Positions 45,983-53,447 of a DNA stretch of 64,000 nt are shown here, in pieces. Origin of the DNA: a virus. The stretch covers positions 1 through 64,000 of the IMG/VR virus record IMGVR_UViG_3300030503_000212. One strand, given 5' to 3'. Every line of letters begins with the position of its first letter. The stretch's first letter is position 1. The position numbers were made by a program, and so were the translations under genes. The notes beneath the pieces are model-generated. The model searched no databases. It was given only the letters and a program-made list of their open reading frames with translations, and was not told the origin of the DNA.

Positions 45983-47104
45983 TTAGAACGATTCAAGCAG
46001 TTTGGCAGCAGCGTTATCGATTTTGACCCGCTCGTCGCCGTACTGAGTTTCTTGTGACGCCCGGGTCAAACCTTGGACCGTACCCCACACGCTGTGTGGG
46101 TTGCCGTCAGTAGACTCGTTCTCAGCAGCCAGCTCGTAACCGCGAGCGATGAGCTTTTGTGAGACCTGACCCCGGAGCCGTTTGAACACCTCATCAAGCA
46201 CCTCATCCTTGGTCCCACCCAGGATCGTGTTCTGGGCTGATACGATTTTGGCCTCATCCTCGGATGCCGATTCATTGGCATACTTGGTGAGTTCAGCGCT
46301 GAATGATTGGAACCGTCTGCGGATGTCTCCGACGTGGCGCAGGCTTAGCTTGGCAACGTCCTTAGCACCCCAGACTATATGATTCGAGCAAACGAACCGG
46401 TAGAGGAAAGTGGTGATCTTGAGAGCACCAGCGCCAACCTCTGAGTTCGAGACAAAGAACCCGCGTCCAAGTCCGGCATTGTTGCCCTTTTCGGCAAGCC
46501 GGTAGTTATTGTTGACGAGGAAAGCGAACAGGTCGTGATCGGACACGTAGATGGTTTTCTCGTGTTCGCCGTTCGACTCTCCCCAGACGGGACGGTCAGC
46601 GTGTTCGAATGCCACTGGAGTATCCCAGCCTGCATCTTTGAACGCCAACAGTCTTTCAAACACCTCATGATTCCAGATCCGCTCATAACGGTCTGAGGTG
46701 ATGGCCCGGATAACCTGCTTGCCATTGCTGTGAGCCAGAATGTTGACCGACCCGTTTTCGGGATTGGGGTTGTTGGCGGTCCCGAACTTAGCAGCAAGGC
46801 CGTGGTTGAGGTTCTGGACTGCCAAGGTGGCCGGAAGCTCCCTGAGGTAGCCAGCAGGAGCACCAATGCGGCTTGCAAGCTGCCCAAAGGCGAAGTGTGT
46901 AAGGTCTGTGGGGATGCCACCACGACCGACAAGTTTTACCTCGTCGTCAATGGCTTGAGCACGAATCGTCGAAGGATCGATGTCCTTACGTTCGGCTGAG
47001 TTGTGGGCATAATGAAGGGCTTGATCGTATGCCGTCTGGATGTCGTTGTAACGTTCATCAGCGGGGCGATTCGCCCATTGGCGGGATGCTGCAAAGAGTT
47101 CCAT
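45983..47104 (-). CDS. DUF932 family protein
   Basis: 373 aa from ATG 47104 with GAGGTGAAC upstream; a GTG three codons earlier is possible. LVGRGGIPTDLTHFAFGQLA, then RAITSDRYERIWNHEVFERL, DLFAFLVNNNYRLAEKG, LKITTFLYRFVCSNHIVWGA, then HVGDIRRRFQSFSAELTKY. This is the DUF932/LGT-type phage and plasmid protein family, near its usual length. The function is not established; it often lies in accessory regions of phages and plasmids. Confidence 0.82.
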   Translation of the reverse strand: MELFAASRQWANRPADERYNDIQTAYDQALHYAHNSAERKDIDPSTIRAQAIDDEVKLVGRGGIPTDLTHFAFGQLASRIGAPAGYLRELPATLAVQNLNHGLAAKFGTANNPNPENGSVNILAHSNGKQVIRAITSDRYERIWNHEVFERLLAFKDAGWDTPVAFEHADRPVWGESNGEHEKTIYVSDHDLFAFLVNNNYRLAEKGNNAGLGRGFFVSNSEVGAGALKITTFLYRFVCSNHIVWGAKDVAKLSLRHVGDIRRRFQSFSAELTKYANESASEDEAKIVSAQNTILGGTKDEVLDEVFKRLRGQVSQKLIARGYELAAENESTDGNPHSVWGTVQGLTRASQETQYGDERVKIDNAAAKLLESF

Positions 47105-47187
47105 ACTGTTCACCTCTGTCCGACTGTGCCTTTGATCGTGCTTGGCAACCGTGGATATCTATAAGATACATCTACGAGGAAAAGGAT

Positions 47188-47202
47188 TCAACTTTCTGTT
47201 GA
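47188..47202 (-). repeat. Dispersed palindrome, variant centre
   Basis: TCAACTTTCTGTTGA on the plus strand, between the DUF932 gene start and the end of the 104-aa gene, so an operator for DUF932 is plausible. Confidence 0.72.
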
Positions 47203-47514
47203 TTAGACGTGATTCTGTATAAACCCAATGAATTCCAGATCCGTAGCAGGATCAGCAAACGCAACACCGTTGGGCAAGTGATAGAGCTTGCTGGCTTTGA
47301 GCACGACCACTACACCATTCGAGGTGTGGATGATGAGATCGCCTTTGAAATGTTCACCACCTTGAGCAAACAAAGCGTTTTGGAGAACGTAGACGTGTCT
47401 ATGGGGCTTGTCGTGCGATCTACTGCATTCCGTACCAATGATGACGTTGTCAATCTGGAGCACGTGCTCAGCAGCCTCACTAATTTTCAGGTGGGTTACG
47501 GTTTTGAATGACAT
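47203..47514 (-). CDS. Hypothetical protein
   Basis: 103 aa from ATG 47514 with GGAGG 6 nt upstream. HRHVYVLQNALFAQGGEHFK, then DLIIHTSNGVVVVLKASKLY; beta-rich. A plus-strand frame of similar length covers the same bases but lacks a ribosome site. No family recognised. Confidence 0.6.
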   Translation of the reverse strand: MSFKTVTHLKISEAAEHVLQIDNVIIGTECSRSHDKPHRHVYVLQNALFAQGGEHFKGDLIIHTSNGVVVVLKASKLYHLPNGVAFADPATDLEFIGFIQNHV

Positions 47515-47556
47515 ATGAACCTCCAATCAGTCAGATGCTTTCGATGGGAGAAGGAC

Positions 47557-47590
47557 TCAACATAAAGTTGAATCGTCAACAATAAGTTGA
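47557..47590 (+). repeat. Two tandem palindromes in a divergent gap
   Basis: TCAACATAAAGTTGA (47557-47571) and TCAACAATAAGTTGA (47576-47590), 19 bp apart. They lie between the minus-strand gene starting at 47514 and the plus-strand gene at 47616, a clear operator pair. Confidence 0.78.
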
Positions 47591-47615
47591 GCATCTAATT
47601 GGGGGTGAGGTGCTT

Positions 47616-47822
47616 ATGTCACGTCAGAAAGCTGTTAAAGTTACGGTCAGCAAATATCATGTTGACACATACAAGCTAAAACTTACGTGTGGTTGTGAGT
47701 ACACTGTTCACACGTCGAAAGAGGCGGCAGAGGCTTTCAGTGACGCTGGTTTCGAATGCAAGCGTTGCCCAGTTTCTATTGAAACTGTTGGCACCCATCC
47801 AATACATAAAGTTTATAGGTGA
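47616..47822 (+). CDS. Small zinc-binding protein
   Basis: 68 aa from ATG 47616 with GTGAGGTG upstream. YKLKLTCGCEYTVHTSKEAA, then FECKRCPVSIETVG: C-x-C...C-x2-C. Small phage zinc knuckle; function unknown. Confidence 0.6.
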   Translation: MSRQKAVKVTVSKYHVDTYKLKLTCGCEYTVHTSKEAAEAFSDAGFECKRCPVSIETVGTHPIHKVYR

Positions 47823-47825
47823 GCA

Positions 47826-48134
47826 ATGTTTGAAGTGTATCCAGATGTAGATTGGTTTCCATCACCGTTTGAAGTGATGGAACTCCAAACCCGCATACGT
47901 GAGCTTGAGAGAATGAACGCTGATTGTCACGTGCGTACCGGTAACGCTATGGCTGGCTTGGGGCGTGAAATAGTTCGGGCCGGAAACATGGAGGCCAAAC
48001 TAGGCGTTGCCATTATGGACCGCATCGTCGTCGAAAGAACGACGGGTGTAACACGGGAAAATATTCAGAGGTTCACGAATGAGAGCTATTCCAAAGAGTT
48101 GTGTGAAATCCAAAAGACAAAGGTGAGAACGTGA
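47826..48134 (+). CDS. Hypothetical protein
   Basis: 102 aa, helical (FEVMELQTRIRELERMNADC, IMDRIVVERTTGVTRENIQ). GTGAGCA upstream. Overlaps the next gene by GTGA. No family recognised. Confidence 0.6.
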   Translation: MFEVYPDVDWFPSPFEVMELQTRIRELERMNADCHVRTGNAMAGLGREIVRAGNMEAKLGVAIMDRIVVERTTGVTRENIQRFTNESYSKELCEIQKTKVRT

Positions 48135-48433
48135 GCGAGAAAGTTTTGACCGACGCAGAGCTGCGTAAAACGTATTACAAGGATTACGGCCTTCTACTGG
48201 ATCGTTTTCCAAATTATCCAATTGTGATGGACGGCAATGTCCTCCGTTGGAAACGCAAGCCGCTTATGGATTGGATATCTGATCAGATTCCAGAGGGCAT
48301 GAATGCTGTTTGGATAGCAGCTCATCGTAATAAGTTTCCCCGTGAGGATCTCTATGAGTTCTATCAAGAGGTCGGTTACTCGCTGGCGGGGTTTCTTGAG
48401 GTATTCGGTGATGAGCTGGATCTGAATTGTTAG
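48131..48433 (+). CDS. Hypothetical protein
   Basis: 100 aa; GTG start at 48131 within the previous stop. YGLLLDRFPNYPIVMDGNVL, then WKRKPLMDWISDQIPEGMNA. No family recognised. Confidence 0.55.
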   Translation: MSEKVLTDAELRKTYYKDYGLLLDRFPNYPIVMDGNVLRWKRKPLMDWISDQIPEGMNAVWIAAHRNKFPREDLYEFYQEVGYSLAGFLEVFGDELDLNC

Positions 48434-48448
48434 AGCCATAGCAGACGC

Positions 48449-48454
48449 TACAAT
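48449..48454 (+). promoter_or_regulatory. Putative promoter -10 box (TACAAT)
   Basis: ACGC-TACAAT 17 nt before the next ATG. It is the last intergenic TAYAAT box before the motif-free segment. Confidence 0.5.
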
Positions 48455-48471
48455 CAGTATGAGGGTGCTTT

Positions 48472-48705
48472 ATGTTGATTACAACACTAAGTGAAATACG
48501 ACACGCATTGGGCAGCATGATTTGCCGGGCATCGAACAGCGGCTGTACGTTGACACAGGAGATCAATGGTGTGTCTGTAACGGCCATCCCCTACAAGAAA
48601 CAAGCCGGAGCTCATTTTCAAGCCTACAATCAGGACATTGGCCGTAAGGTGCTGGCTCAGAGCCTACTTGGGGAGCTGTCAAAACAAAGTCAGGAGCAGG
48701 CATGA
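48472..48705 (+). CDS. Hypothetical small protein
   Basis: 77 aa; GAGGG 5 nt before ATG. LSEIRHALGSMICRASNSGC, then VSVTAIPYKKQAGAHFQAYN. No family recognised. ATGA links it to the next gene. Confidence 0.6.
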   Translation: MLITTLSEIRHALGSMICRASNSGCTLTQEINGVSVTAIPYKKQAGAHFQAYNQDIGRKVLAQSLLGELSKQSQEQA

Positions 48706-49244
48706 GTGGTTTGGAGATCAGAAAAATGACCAATTCGACAGCTAAGAGTCACACAGCACCTCGAATTACGCTAGGCGCAGCGATACGAGGGGTATGGGAA
48801 GTACATCCACAAGCTATCGACAGTTGGAGCGGTAGGATATGGACATCGCAGCACGGGTTTAAGAAGAGTGCATCCCTTGCTCCAAAGATGCCACACGAGA
48901 CGGAGTATTTCTTGGGAGAGGATTGGATTGACGCGTTCCCCAAGCTCCCAGTGAAAACCGCGCCCGAATCCTATGACGTTGCATATGGTCACTCGGGTAT
49001 GCAAATCGAGACCGAGAGTGAAGACGAAGCTAGTCCCCTGCCCGTCGAGGAAAAGTTCACAATATTCTTGGACGACGAAGGAGACTACGTCATCCAAGCC
49101 AATCGCGAAGCACAGCATGAGTTTTTGACCGCGCACGGATCGACGCCAAACGAAGCAGTTTATGCCATGCGTCAGACGCTTGATTTAATCACCCGAGCGC
49201 GGATGAAAGCAAACGGAGGCAATCATGAGCACCCCAGAGATTGA
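48702..49244 (+). CDS. Hypothetical protein
   Basis: 180 aa. Starts in the previous stop. Contains SGRIWTSQHGFKKSASLAPK and an acidic run (ETESEDEASPLPVEE), then FTIFLDDEGDYVIQANREAQ. First gene of a segment that lacks the dispersed motif and shows different codon preferences (more GAA, CGA, GCA). No family recognised. Confidence 0.6.
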   Translation: MSGLEIRKMTNSTAKSHTAPRITLGAAIRGVWEVHPQAIDSWSGRIWTSQHGFKKSASLAPKMPHETEYFLGEDWIDAFPKLPVKTAPESYDVAYGHSGMQIETESEDEASPLPVEEKFTIFLDDEGDYVIQANREAQHEFLTAHGSTPNEAVYAMRQTLDLITRARMKANGGNHEHPRD

Positions 49245-49593
49245 CTGGACGAACGACCGTGAAGTTGTGGAAGCTGCCATACCTGGAGTTGCTGACGGAA
49301 CCTATCGTGGTCCCATGCTTGGCTGGTACTGGTCGCAGGCTCGCAAGGACCCTCTGGTCGTTGAGTGGGAGGCCAAGCACAGACCTACTGTTGCTGATGA
49401 GTACATTGCGGATTTGGCTAAGATCAAAGCAGAACAAGTTCCAGCGGTTGACTTGCCTAAGGTGCTCTATGACGCGCTGAAAGGTTTAGAGTCTTTGCAC
49501 TTCGATGATTGGTATGACGATCTAGTACAAATACAGCAAGCCCGCGAGGCCATCAAACTCTACGAGGCGAAAGGGGCAGTAAATGAGGTGTGA
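49225..49593 (+). CDS. Hypothetical protein
   Basis: 122 aa. ATG overlaps the previous end; AACGGAGG precedes. DREVVEAAIPGVADGTYRGP, then FDDWYDDLVQIQQAREAIKL. C-terminal EAKGAV recurs at the end of the next gene. No family recognised. Confidence 0.6.
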   Translation: MSTPEIDWTNDREVVEAAIPGVADGTYRGPMLGWYWSQARKDPLVVEWEAKHRPTVADEYIADLAKIKAEQVPAVDLPKVLYDALKGLESLHFDDWYDDLVQIQQAREAIKLYEAKGAVNEV

Positions 49594-49804
49594 GAGTTGT
49601 CTCAGTGACGAGCCGCTAACGGTGGAACTGCACCAAGAGTTCGCCGTTGTAATAGTTCATTGCCCAGCCTGCGGTGTGGGCAAAGAGTACGCTATTGGTG
49701 ATTGCAGATGCTGCGGACACCCTAGATGTGGACTACATGGTAGTGACGAGGCGAAAGGGGCAGTAGATGAAACGAAGCAGGAACAGACGAATCATCATGG
49801 GTGA
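49583..49804 (+). CDS. Cysteine-rich zinc-binding protein
   Basis: 73 aa. MRCESCLSDEPLTVELHQEF, VHCPACGVGKEYAIGD, CRCCGHPRCGLHGS: at least three C-x2-C pairs. Its 3' end repeats a 20-bp sequence found just before its start (see findings). Basic role unknown; probably binds one or two zinc ions. Confidence 0.6.
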   Translation: MRCESCLSDEPLTVELHQEFAVVIVHCPACGVGKEYAIGDCRCCGHPRCGLHGSDEAKGAVDETKQEQTNHHG

Positions 49805-49976
49805 CATTGTTACGTTCAAAACAGGCGACAAGCGTATCGGCGTAGTGGGCTATGCTCCATATTCTCTCGATCTTTGTCAGGTGACATGGAAGGGCCGCAA
49901 GAGGCATGCCATCGTGCGGAAGAGCCTACTTGAGGTCGTCACCAATGCCAAAGGCTCGACGAGGCGCAGAACATAA
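49797..49976 (+). CDS. Small KOW-like beta-barrel protein
   Basis: 59 aa from ATG 49797; a start at 49767 would add a basic stretch. GDIVTFKTGDKRIGVVGYAP, then VTWKGRKRHAIVRKSLLEVV. The G-D-x-V...G..G.V layout resembles KOW/SH3-like barrels that bind RNA or protein. Low-confidence fold call. Confidence 0.5.
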   Translation: MGDIVTFKTGDKRIGVVGYAPYSLDLCQVTWKGRKRHAIVRKSLLEVVTNAKGSTRRRT

Positions 49977-50016
49977 CCATACGCAGGCTACAGGCGCACG
50001 TAGCGGAGGTCTAGAA

Positions 50017-50244
50017 ATGTACGCATTGCTTAACAAAGACAAAGAACTGTTCTGGTACAAAATCCCAGGAATTGCTGGGGAGTTTCGATCTGTCTCAATA
50101 TTCAATACTAGGGAAGATGCCATCCTTGCAGCCAAGGCGCTCTACATGGAAAACCTGCATATCGCAGAAATAAGCGTGGCAGTAACCATCAATCGAAACG
50201 TAGCAGTACAGTTGTTCGCGGATCTACCGCAGGAGGCTGTATGA
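50017..50244 (+). CDS. Hypothetical small protein
   Basis: 75 aa from ATG 50017 with CGGAGG upstream. ELFWYKIPGIAGEFRSVSIF, then TREDAILAAKALYMENLHIA. No family recognised. ATGA couples it to the next gene. Confidence 0.6.
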   Translation: MYALLNKDKELFWYKIPGIAGEFRSVSIFNTREDAILAAKALYMENLHIAEISVAVTINRNVAVQLFADLPQEAV

Positions 50245-50711
50245 GCAAGTGGAGCTGGTGTGCAGCGGAAGACACGGATACACCATCGACAGATATATCG
50301 GCGGTGCTTGAGCGATTGGAGGAACAAGGCAATGAAGTTGTTTCCATTGTCATAACTGGCGAGCGCAACGGCAAGCACTACTATCGTATTTTCTACCGCG
50401 AACCCTTATCCCAAGACGCCCGCATTGTCGAGTTGGCGGCTGAAGTCGAAAAGCGAAAATACTTTCCGGCGCAGCTCCTGGTTGGAGGCGGACCCGTCGT
50501 GACACAAGTTGCTTTCGACGAAATGAAAGAACTTGCAAACGCCCGCATCGCAGAACTGGAGCGGGAGATCCGAGAGGCGCACCGTCTTTTGGATTACGCA
50601 GTTTGTTTGCATGTAAGAGATACAGATGAATGGGGCAATTGGTGTGAAACGAGAATGGAATGGATAGATCGCGACGATAAGCGCAACGCAGAGAGGGCGA
50701 CCGAACAATGA
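50241..50711 (+). CDS. Hypothetical protein with helical core
   Basis: 156 aa. SAVLERLEEQGNEVVSIVIT, then FDEMKELANARIAELEREIR, with a coiled-coil segment and EWGNWCETRMEWIDRDD near the end. AGGAGG precedes the start. No family recognised. In the motif-free segment. Confidence 0.6.
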   Translation: MSKWSWCAAEDTDTPSTDISAVLERLEEQGNEVVSIVITGERNGKHYYRIFYREPLSQDARIVELAAEVEKRKYFPAQLLVGGGPVVTQVAFDEMKELANARIAELEREIREAHRLLDYAVCLHVRDTDEWGNWCETRMEWIDRDDKRNAERATEQ

Positions 50712-50962
50712 GCGAAATGAAGATGGCTCCAGCTCAGATAGGGCGACACGGAACCGGCAAGATTCCTTGGGCTATGCATATGGCAGCGTACGAGGTATAC
50801 AGTGAGGTATTCGAGCCACAACTAGCGTTGGTCCAAGGTGGTTGCCGTGGAGGATTTGGGGAGGTCGAACTTATGGCCTTTCTGTATGCACGATCTTTCC
50901 CAAGGCAAGAATGGCGTCAGCGGTCGGACGAAGTATTCAAGAATGTGGAGATAACTCGATGA
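50708..50962 (+). CDS. Hypothetical small protein
   Basis: 84 aa, start overlapping the previous stop. TGKIPWAMHMAAYEVYSEVF, GGCRGGFGEVELMAFLYARS. Resembles short phage proteins with a conserved GG.R.GFGE motif, function unknown. Confidence 0.55.
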   Translation: MSEMKMAPAQIGRHGTGKIPWAMHMAAYEVYSEVFEPQLALVQGGCRGGFGEVELMAFLYARSFPRQEWRQRSDEVFKNVEITR

Positions 50963-51414
50963 GCAAGCTATGTGACAATACACCAACAAAAGCTGGATTC
51001 CCTCAAGATGTTTTTACTGCACATCCAGAGATGCGAAATCACAAATGCTGTAGATTAGCTGGGCACGCTGAGGCTTGTTTCTTTTGTGCTCCAGATGTTC
51101 AGCCAGCCGATCCTAAGGTAGAGGGTGTGGTCCTGCCCGACCTGCATCCTGTCTGCGCCCTATGTAAAGGAAAAGGTTCCAAGCATCAAACCGGGTTCAC
51201 TGGGAAGCTGGTAGAGCATACCTGCACTCTCTGCAAAGGTAAGGGAACCGTGCTGTTATGTGCGGAAGAACTTACGGAACTTCTAAAGGGGGTCATCGCC
51301 CAGAGAGACGCTGCCCGAGAGGATCATGCTAGGGCGATCAAGAGCCTAGTCGAAGCATACGAGGCCACTCTTGCTGCCGAGAGAGCGCGAGCGCTGCAAC
51401 AGTCTGCAACCTAA
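50959..51414 (+). CDS. DnaJ-type zinc-finger protein with helical tail
   Basis: 151 aa from ATG 50959 overlapping the previous stop. HKCCRLAGHAEACFFCAP, then VCALCKGKGSKHQTGFTGK and HTCTLCKGKGTVLL: two CxxCxGxG repeats as in DnaJ, followed by a helical tail (LLKGVIAQRDAAREDHARAI). Similar to the small protein at 15679. Confidence 0.65.
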   Translation: MSKLCDNTPTKAGFPQDVFTAHPEMRNHKCCRLAGHAEACFFCAPDVQPADPKVEGVVLPDLHPVCALCKGKGSKHQTGFTGKLVEHTCTLCKGKGTVLLCAEELTELLKGVIAQRDAAREDHARAIKSLVEAYEATLAAERARALQQSAT

Positions 51415-51483
51415 AATCTGTTGACAGCAGGGGCCATCTTGTAGTCTGCTTGGGATTAAGCAGTTCCCCAGGAGACTACTCAC

Positions 51484-51639
51484 ATGGAAAACGGACCCGC
51501 AATCGGCAAGACGACTGCCAAAGTCATCCAGCCCGCAGTCGATACAGCCGCTGGCAGCAATAAGCCCACAACCGGCACGTCGAAAGAGATGCTTGAGCGT
51601 CTCCCTACCAACCATCCCATTGACGTAACCAAGATTTAA
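51484..51639 (+). CDS. Small disordered protein
   Basis: 51 aa; AGGAG 12 nt before ATG. GKTTAKVIQPAVDTAAGSNK, then PTTGTSKEMLERLPTNHPID. Low complexity, Thr/Pro rich. Resembles the short disordered proteins often found ahead of head genes. A hairpin follows. Confidence 0.5.
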   Translation: MENGPAIGKTTAKVIQPAVDTAAGSNKPTTGTSKEMLERLPTNHPIDVTKI

Positions 51640-51650
51640 CTTTATGGTGA

Positions 51651-51683
51651 GCGGAGCCTATAACGGGCTCCGCAACTTGTTTT
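51651..51683 (+). terminator. Intrinsic terminator
   Basis: GCGGAGCC (51651-51658) pairs with GGCTCCGC (51666-51673), then AACTTGTTTTG. Ends the unit of the small disordered protein. Confidence 0.65.
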
Positions 51684-51700
51684 GTATGAGGTGGGTAACG

Positions 51701-51874
51701 ATGGCAGAGCAGAAAACACCCCCACAAGCAGCACCAGTGGTCATAACAGCCGCTGCAAGCCCCAAGCCGATGTCCAACGAGGCAAGAGCGTCCAAGGCCG
51801 GTACGGCATGCCTACAGCGCCACGGCACAGAGTTCTACAGGCACATAGTGGCACAGCGCTGGGGTAAGGAATAG
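51701..51874 (+). CDS. Small conserved-looking protein
   Basis: 57 aa from ATG 51701 with GAGGTGGG upstream. NEARASKAGTACLQRHGTEF, then YRHIVAQRWGKE resembles short K.G....H..ef...I...G stress-type tails, though without the usual repeats. Function unknown. Confidence 0.5.
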   Translation: MAEQKTPPQAAPVVITAAASPKPMSNEARASKAGTACLQRHGTEFYRHIVAQRWGKE

Positions 51875-51876
51875 CC

Positions 51877-52218
51877 ATGGCGCTCGACGGACTCAAAATC
51901 GATGGGGCCGGTGGTGTCGTCTCAGAGTCTGGTTTAGCGTCGTCTTTAGGGATGACAGCTGGGCATCTTAAGACTCTTGAGCACGAAATACGCAACATTC
52001 TGTTGCTAGATGATGATGAGTCGGCTCAGGCTCAAGCTACAATAGCAAACATTCTTGTGACGCAACTTACTCATGAGGAGCGGATGTGTGCTTTACATCT
52101 ACTCTATCAGGCGGACGTTGCTCCATATTCAGGTGAAAAGTTATGCCGACTGCAAAAAAAGGTGCTCAAAAAGCTCAAGGCCGTTCCAGAGCTAAAAAGC
52201 ATGTGGCATCTGCTGTAG
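51877..52218 (+). CDS. Hypothetical protein
   Basis: 113 aa, starting 2 nt after the previous stop. Gly-rich start (LKIDGAGGVVSESGLASSLG), then helices (LTHEERMCALHLLYQADVAP). Overlaps the next gene by 76 nt. No family recognised; might pair with it. Confidence 0.55.
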   Translation: MALDGLKIDGAGGVVSESGLASSLGMTAGHLKTLEHEIRNILLLDDDESAQAQATIANILVTQLTHEERMCALHLLYQADVAPYSGEKLCRLQKKVLKKLKAVPELKSMWHLL

Positions 52219-52973
52219 AGATCGTTAAGCCAGTGACGACCGACCCGCGACAGTTCTTTATCGATCAGGACTGGGAGGTTTGGTTTCATGAGTTCGCTAC
52301 GGAGAGACAGTCTCGGGGCGGTGGGTATCGCTATGTCTCTACATTTGAGTTTGCCAAGGCCAAGAGTTCTAATCGTGTGATTCGCGATCTGATCCTGCAC
52401 GTTATAGGGCCTGTAGCAGCGGGCAAGACGCCCATGTACAAGGACATACCTCAGTATGACTGGGAACGCCGCCGCAAGGCCGGTTTCTGGCTTGGGCCGG
52501 AGCCGCTCAAGGATAAGATCGAGGCTATCGTTGCCCAGGCAGATACTATTGACGAGGTAAAGAGTTCAGCAAGATCGGCGTTGCTGCCGTTGCTGCTGCA
52601 AACAGCTGCGATGTTTGACAAGATTGAGGCAGCATTCGGCGGACAGATATTTCTCCCCAATGGAACACTCAAAGATAATGAGGCACGGGCAAGCCTGTAC
52701 ATGCGATTGTCAGATCAGGCCATCAACGGTACGATCCGCATTCAAGAGGCGTATTCTCGCGCCCTGGGCATCAACATGAGCGATATGCAGGGAACGATCC
52801 TGTTCCACGAGGCGGCGGCGTCTAGAATCTCTGGTAAGAGTCATGAGCTTGACGGGGCCAGATCAGTAATCGGAAAAATTCTTGAGATGACTATCGACAA
52901 GGGTCATACTCATGGGATACCGCTACCGGACCCGGATATGGCTGACATTGCTCTGAAATCATCCAGAGGTTAA
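52143..52973 (+). CDS. Hypothetical protein at the start of the head gene group
   Basis: 276 aa. Basic disordered N-terminus (KKGAQKAQGRSRAKKHVASA), then WEVWFHEFATERQSRGGGYR, KDIPQYDWERRRKAGFWLGP and long helices. Position before head-associated genes allows a role such as terminase small subunit or adaptor, but no motif supports either. Function unknown. Confidence 0.6.
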   Translation: MPTAKKGAQKAQGRSRAKKHVASAVEIVKPVTTDPRQFFIDQDWEVWFHEFATERQSRGGGYRYVSTFEFAKAKSSNRVIRDLILHVIGPVAAGKTPMYKDIPQYDWERRRKAGFWLGPEPLKDKIEAIVAQADTIDEVKSSARSALLPLLLQTAAMFDKIEAAFGGQIFLPNGTLKDNEARASLYMRLSDQAINGTIRIQEAYSRALGINMSDMQGTILFHEAAASRISGKSHELDGARSVIGKILEMTIDKGHTHGIPLPDPDMADIALKSSRG

Positions 52974-52976
52974 CCA

Positions 52977-53447
52977 GTGAGCTATTCAGATCGTGCGAAA
53001 GCGTCGTACTCAAGAGTAAGTCGTGACTTGATGTTGCGTGCGTCGATTTCCGAAAGTGTGTTGGCAGAGGCGTTACGAGGTCGTGTGACTCCAGCAGCAT
53101 CGCCGTTCGATATTATTATTGACGACATTAGTGTGGCTATTGAGCTTAAGGTGCTAGTGAGTTCAGCCCGTGAGGGCCAAGTGTTCGTCAACAAACATGC
53201 TATGGGTCGCAAACAACAGTATCTCGTTGAGCGTGGGATGCAGCCATTCATGATAGCGATTGATTACAGAGCGGGTGAACCTGCGTATTACATTCGTGAG
53301 GGTGTGGCATCGTATAGACTTAAAAACATGCAGCGTTGCAAGAGTCCACGAGCGATGAGGATGTACCTCAATCGTTATGTCAGGGCTACTGCAATGGCTC
53401 TAGAGATAGCCACAGGTGCTCAGAATGCCGCGTTCAATGATGCCTAG
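52977..53447 (+). CDS. PD-(D/E)XK nuclease-like protein
   Basis: 156 aa; GTG start. SPFDIIIDDISVAIELKVLV, then GQVFVNKHAMGRKQQYLVER with FMIAIDYRAGEP. The D(x)n-E-x-K core (ID..AIELK) followed by a K-rich helix and a second strand matches PD-(D/E)XK folds seen in small phage head-associated proteins. Could process DNA during packaging or in the host; substrate unknown. Confidence 0.65.
   Translation: MSYSDRAKASYSRVSRDLMLRASISESVLAEALRGRVTPAASPFDIIIDDISVAIELKVLVSSAREGQVFVNKHAMGRKQQYLVERGMQPFMIAIDYRAGEPAYYIREGVASYRLKNMQRCKSPRAMRMYLNRYVRATAMALEIATGAQNAAFNDA

Noticed and set aside
47209-47511. A 100-codon plus-strand ORF
   Set aside because: It lies fully opposite the minus-strand gene at 47514, which has a strong GGAGG site and fits its neighbours; the plus frame has none.
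52143-52973. Terminase small subunit
   Set aside because: Position near head genes suggested it, but there is no helix-turn-helix or other terminase signature and no large terminase in the window.
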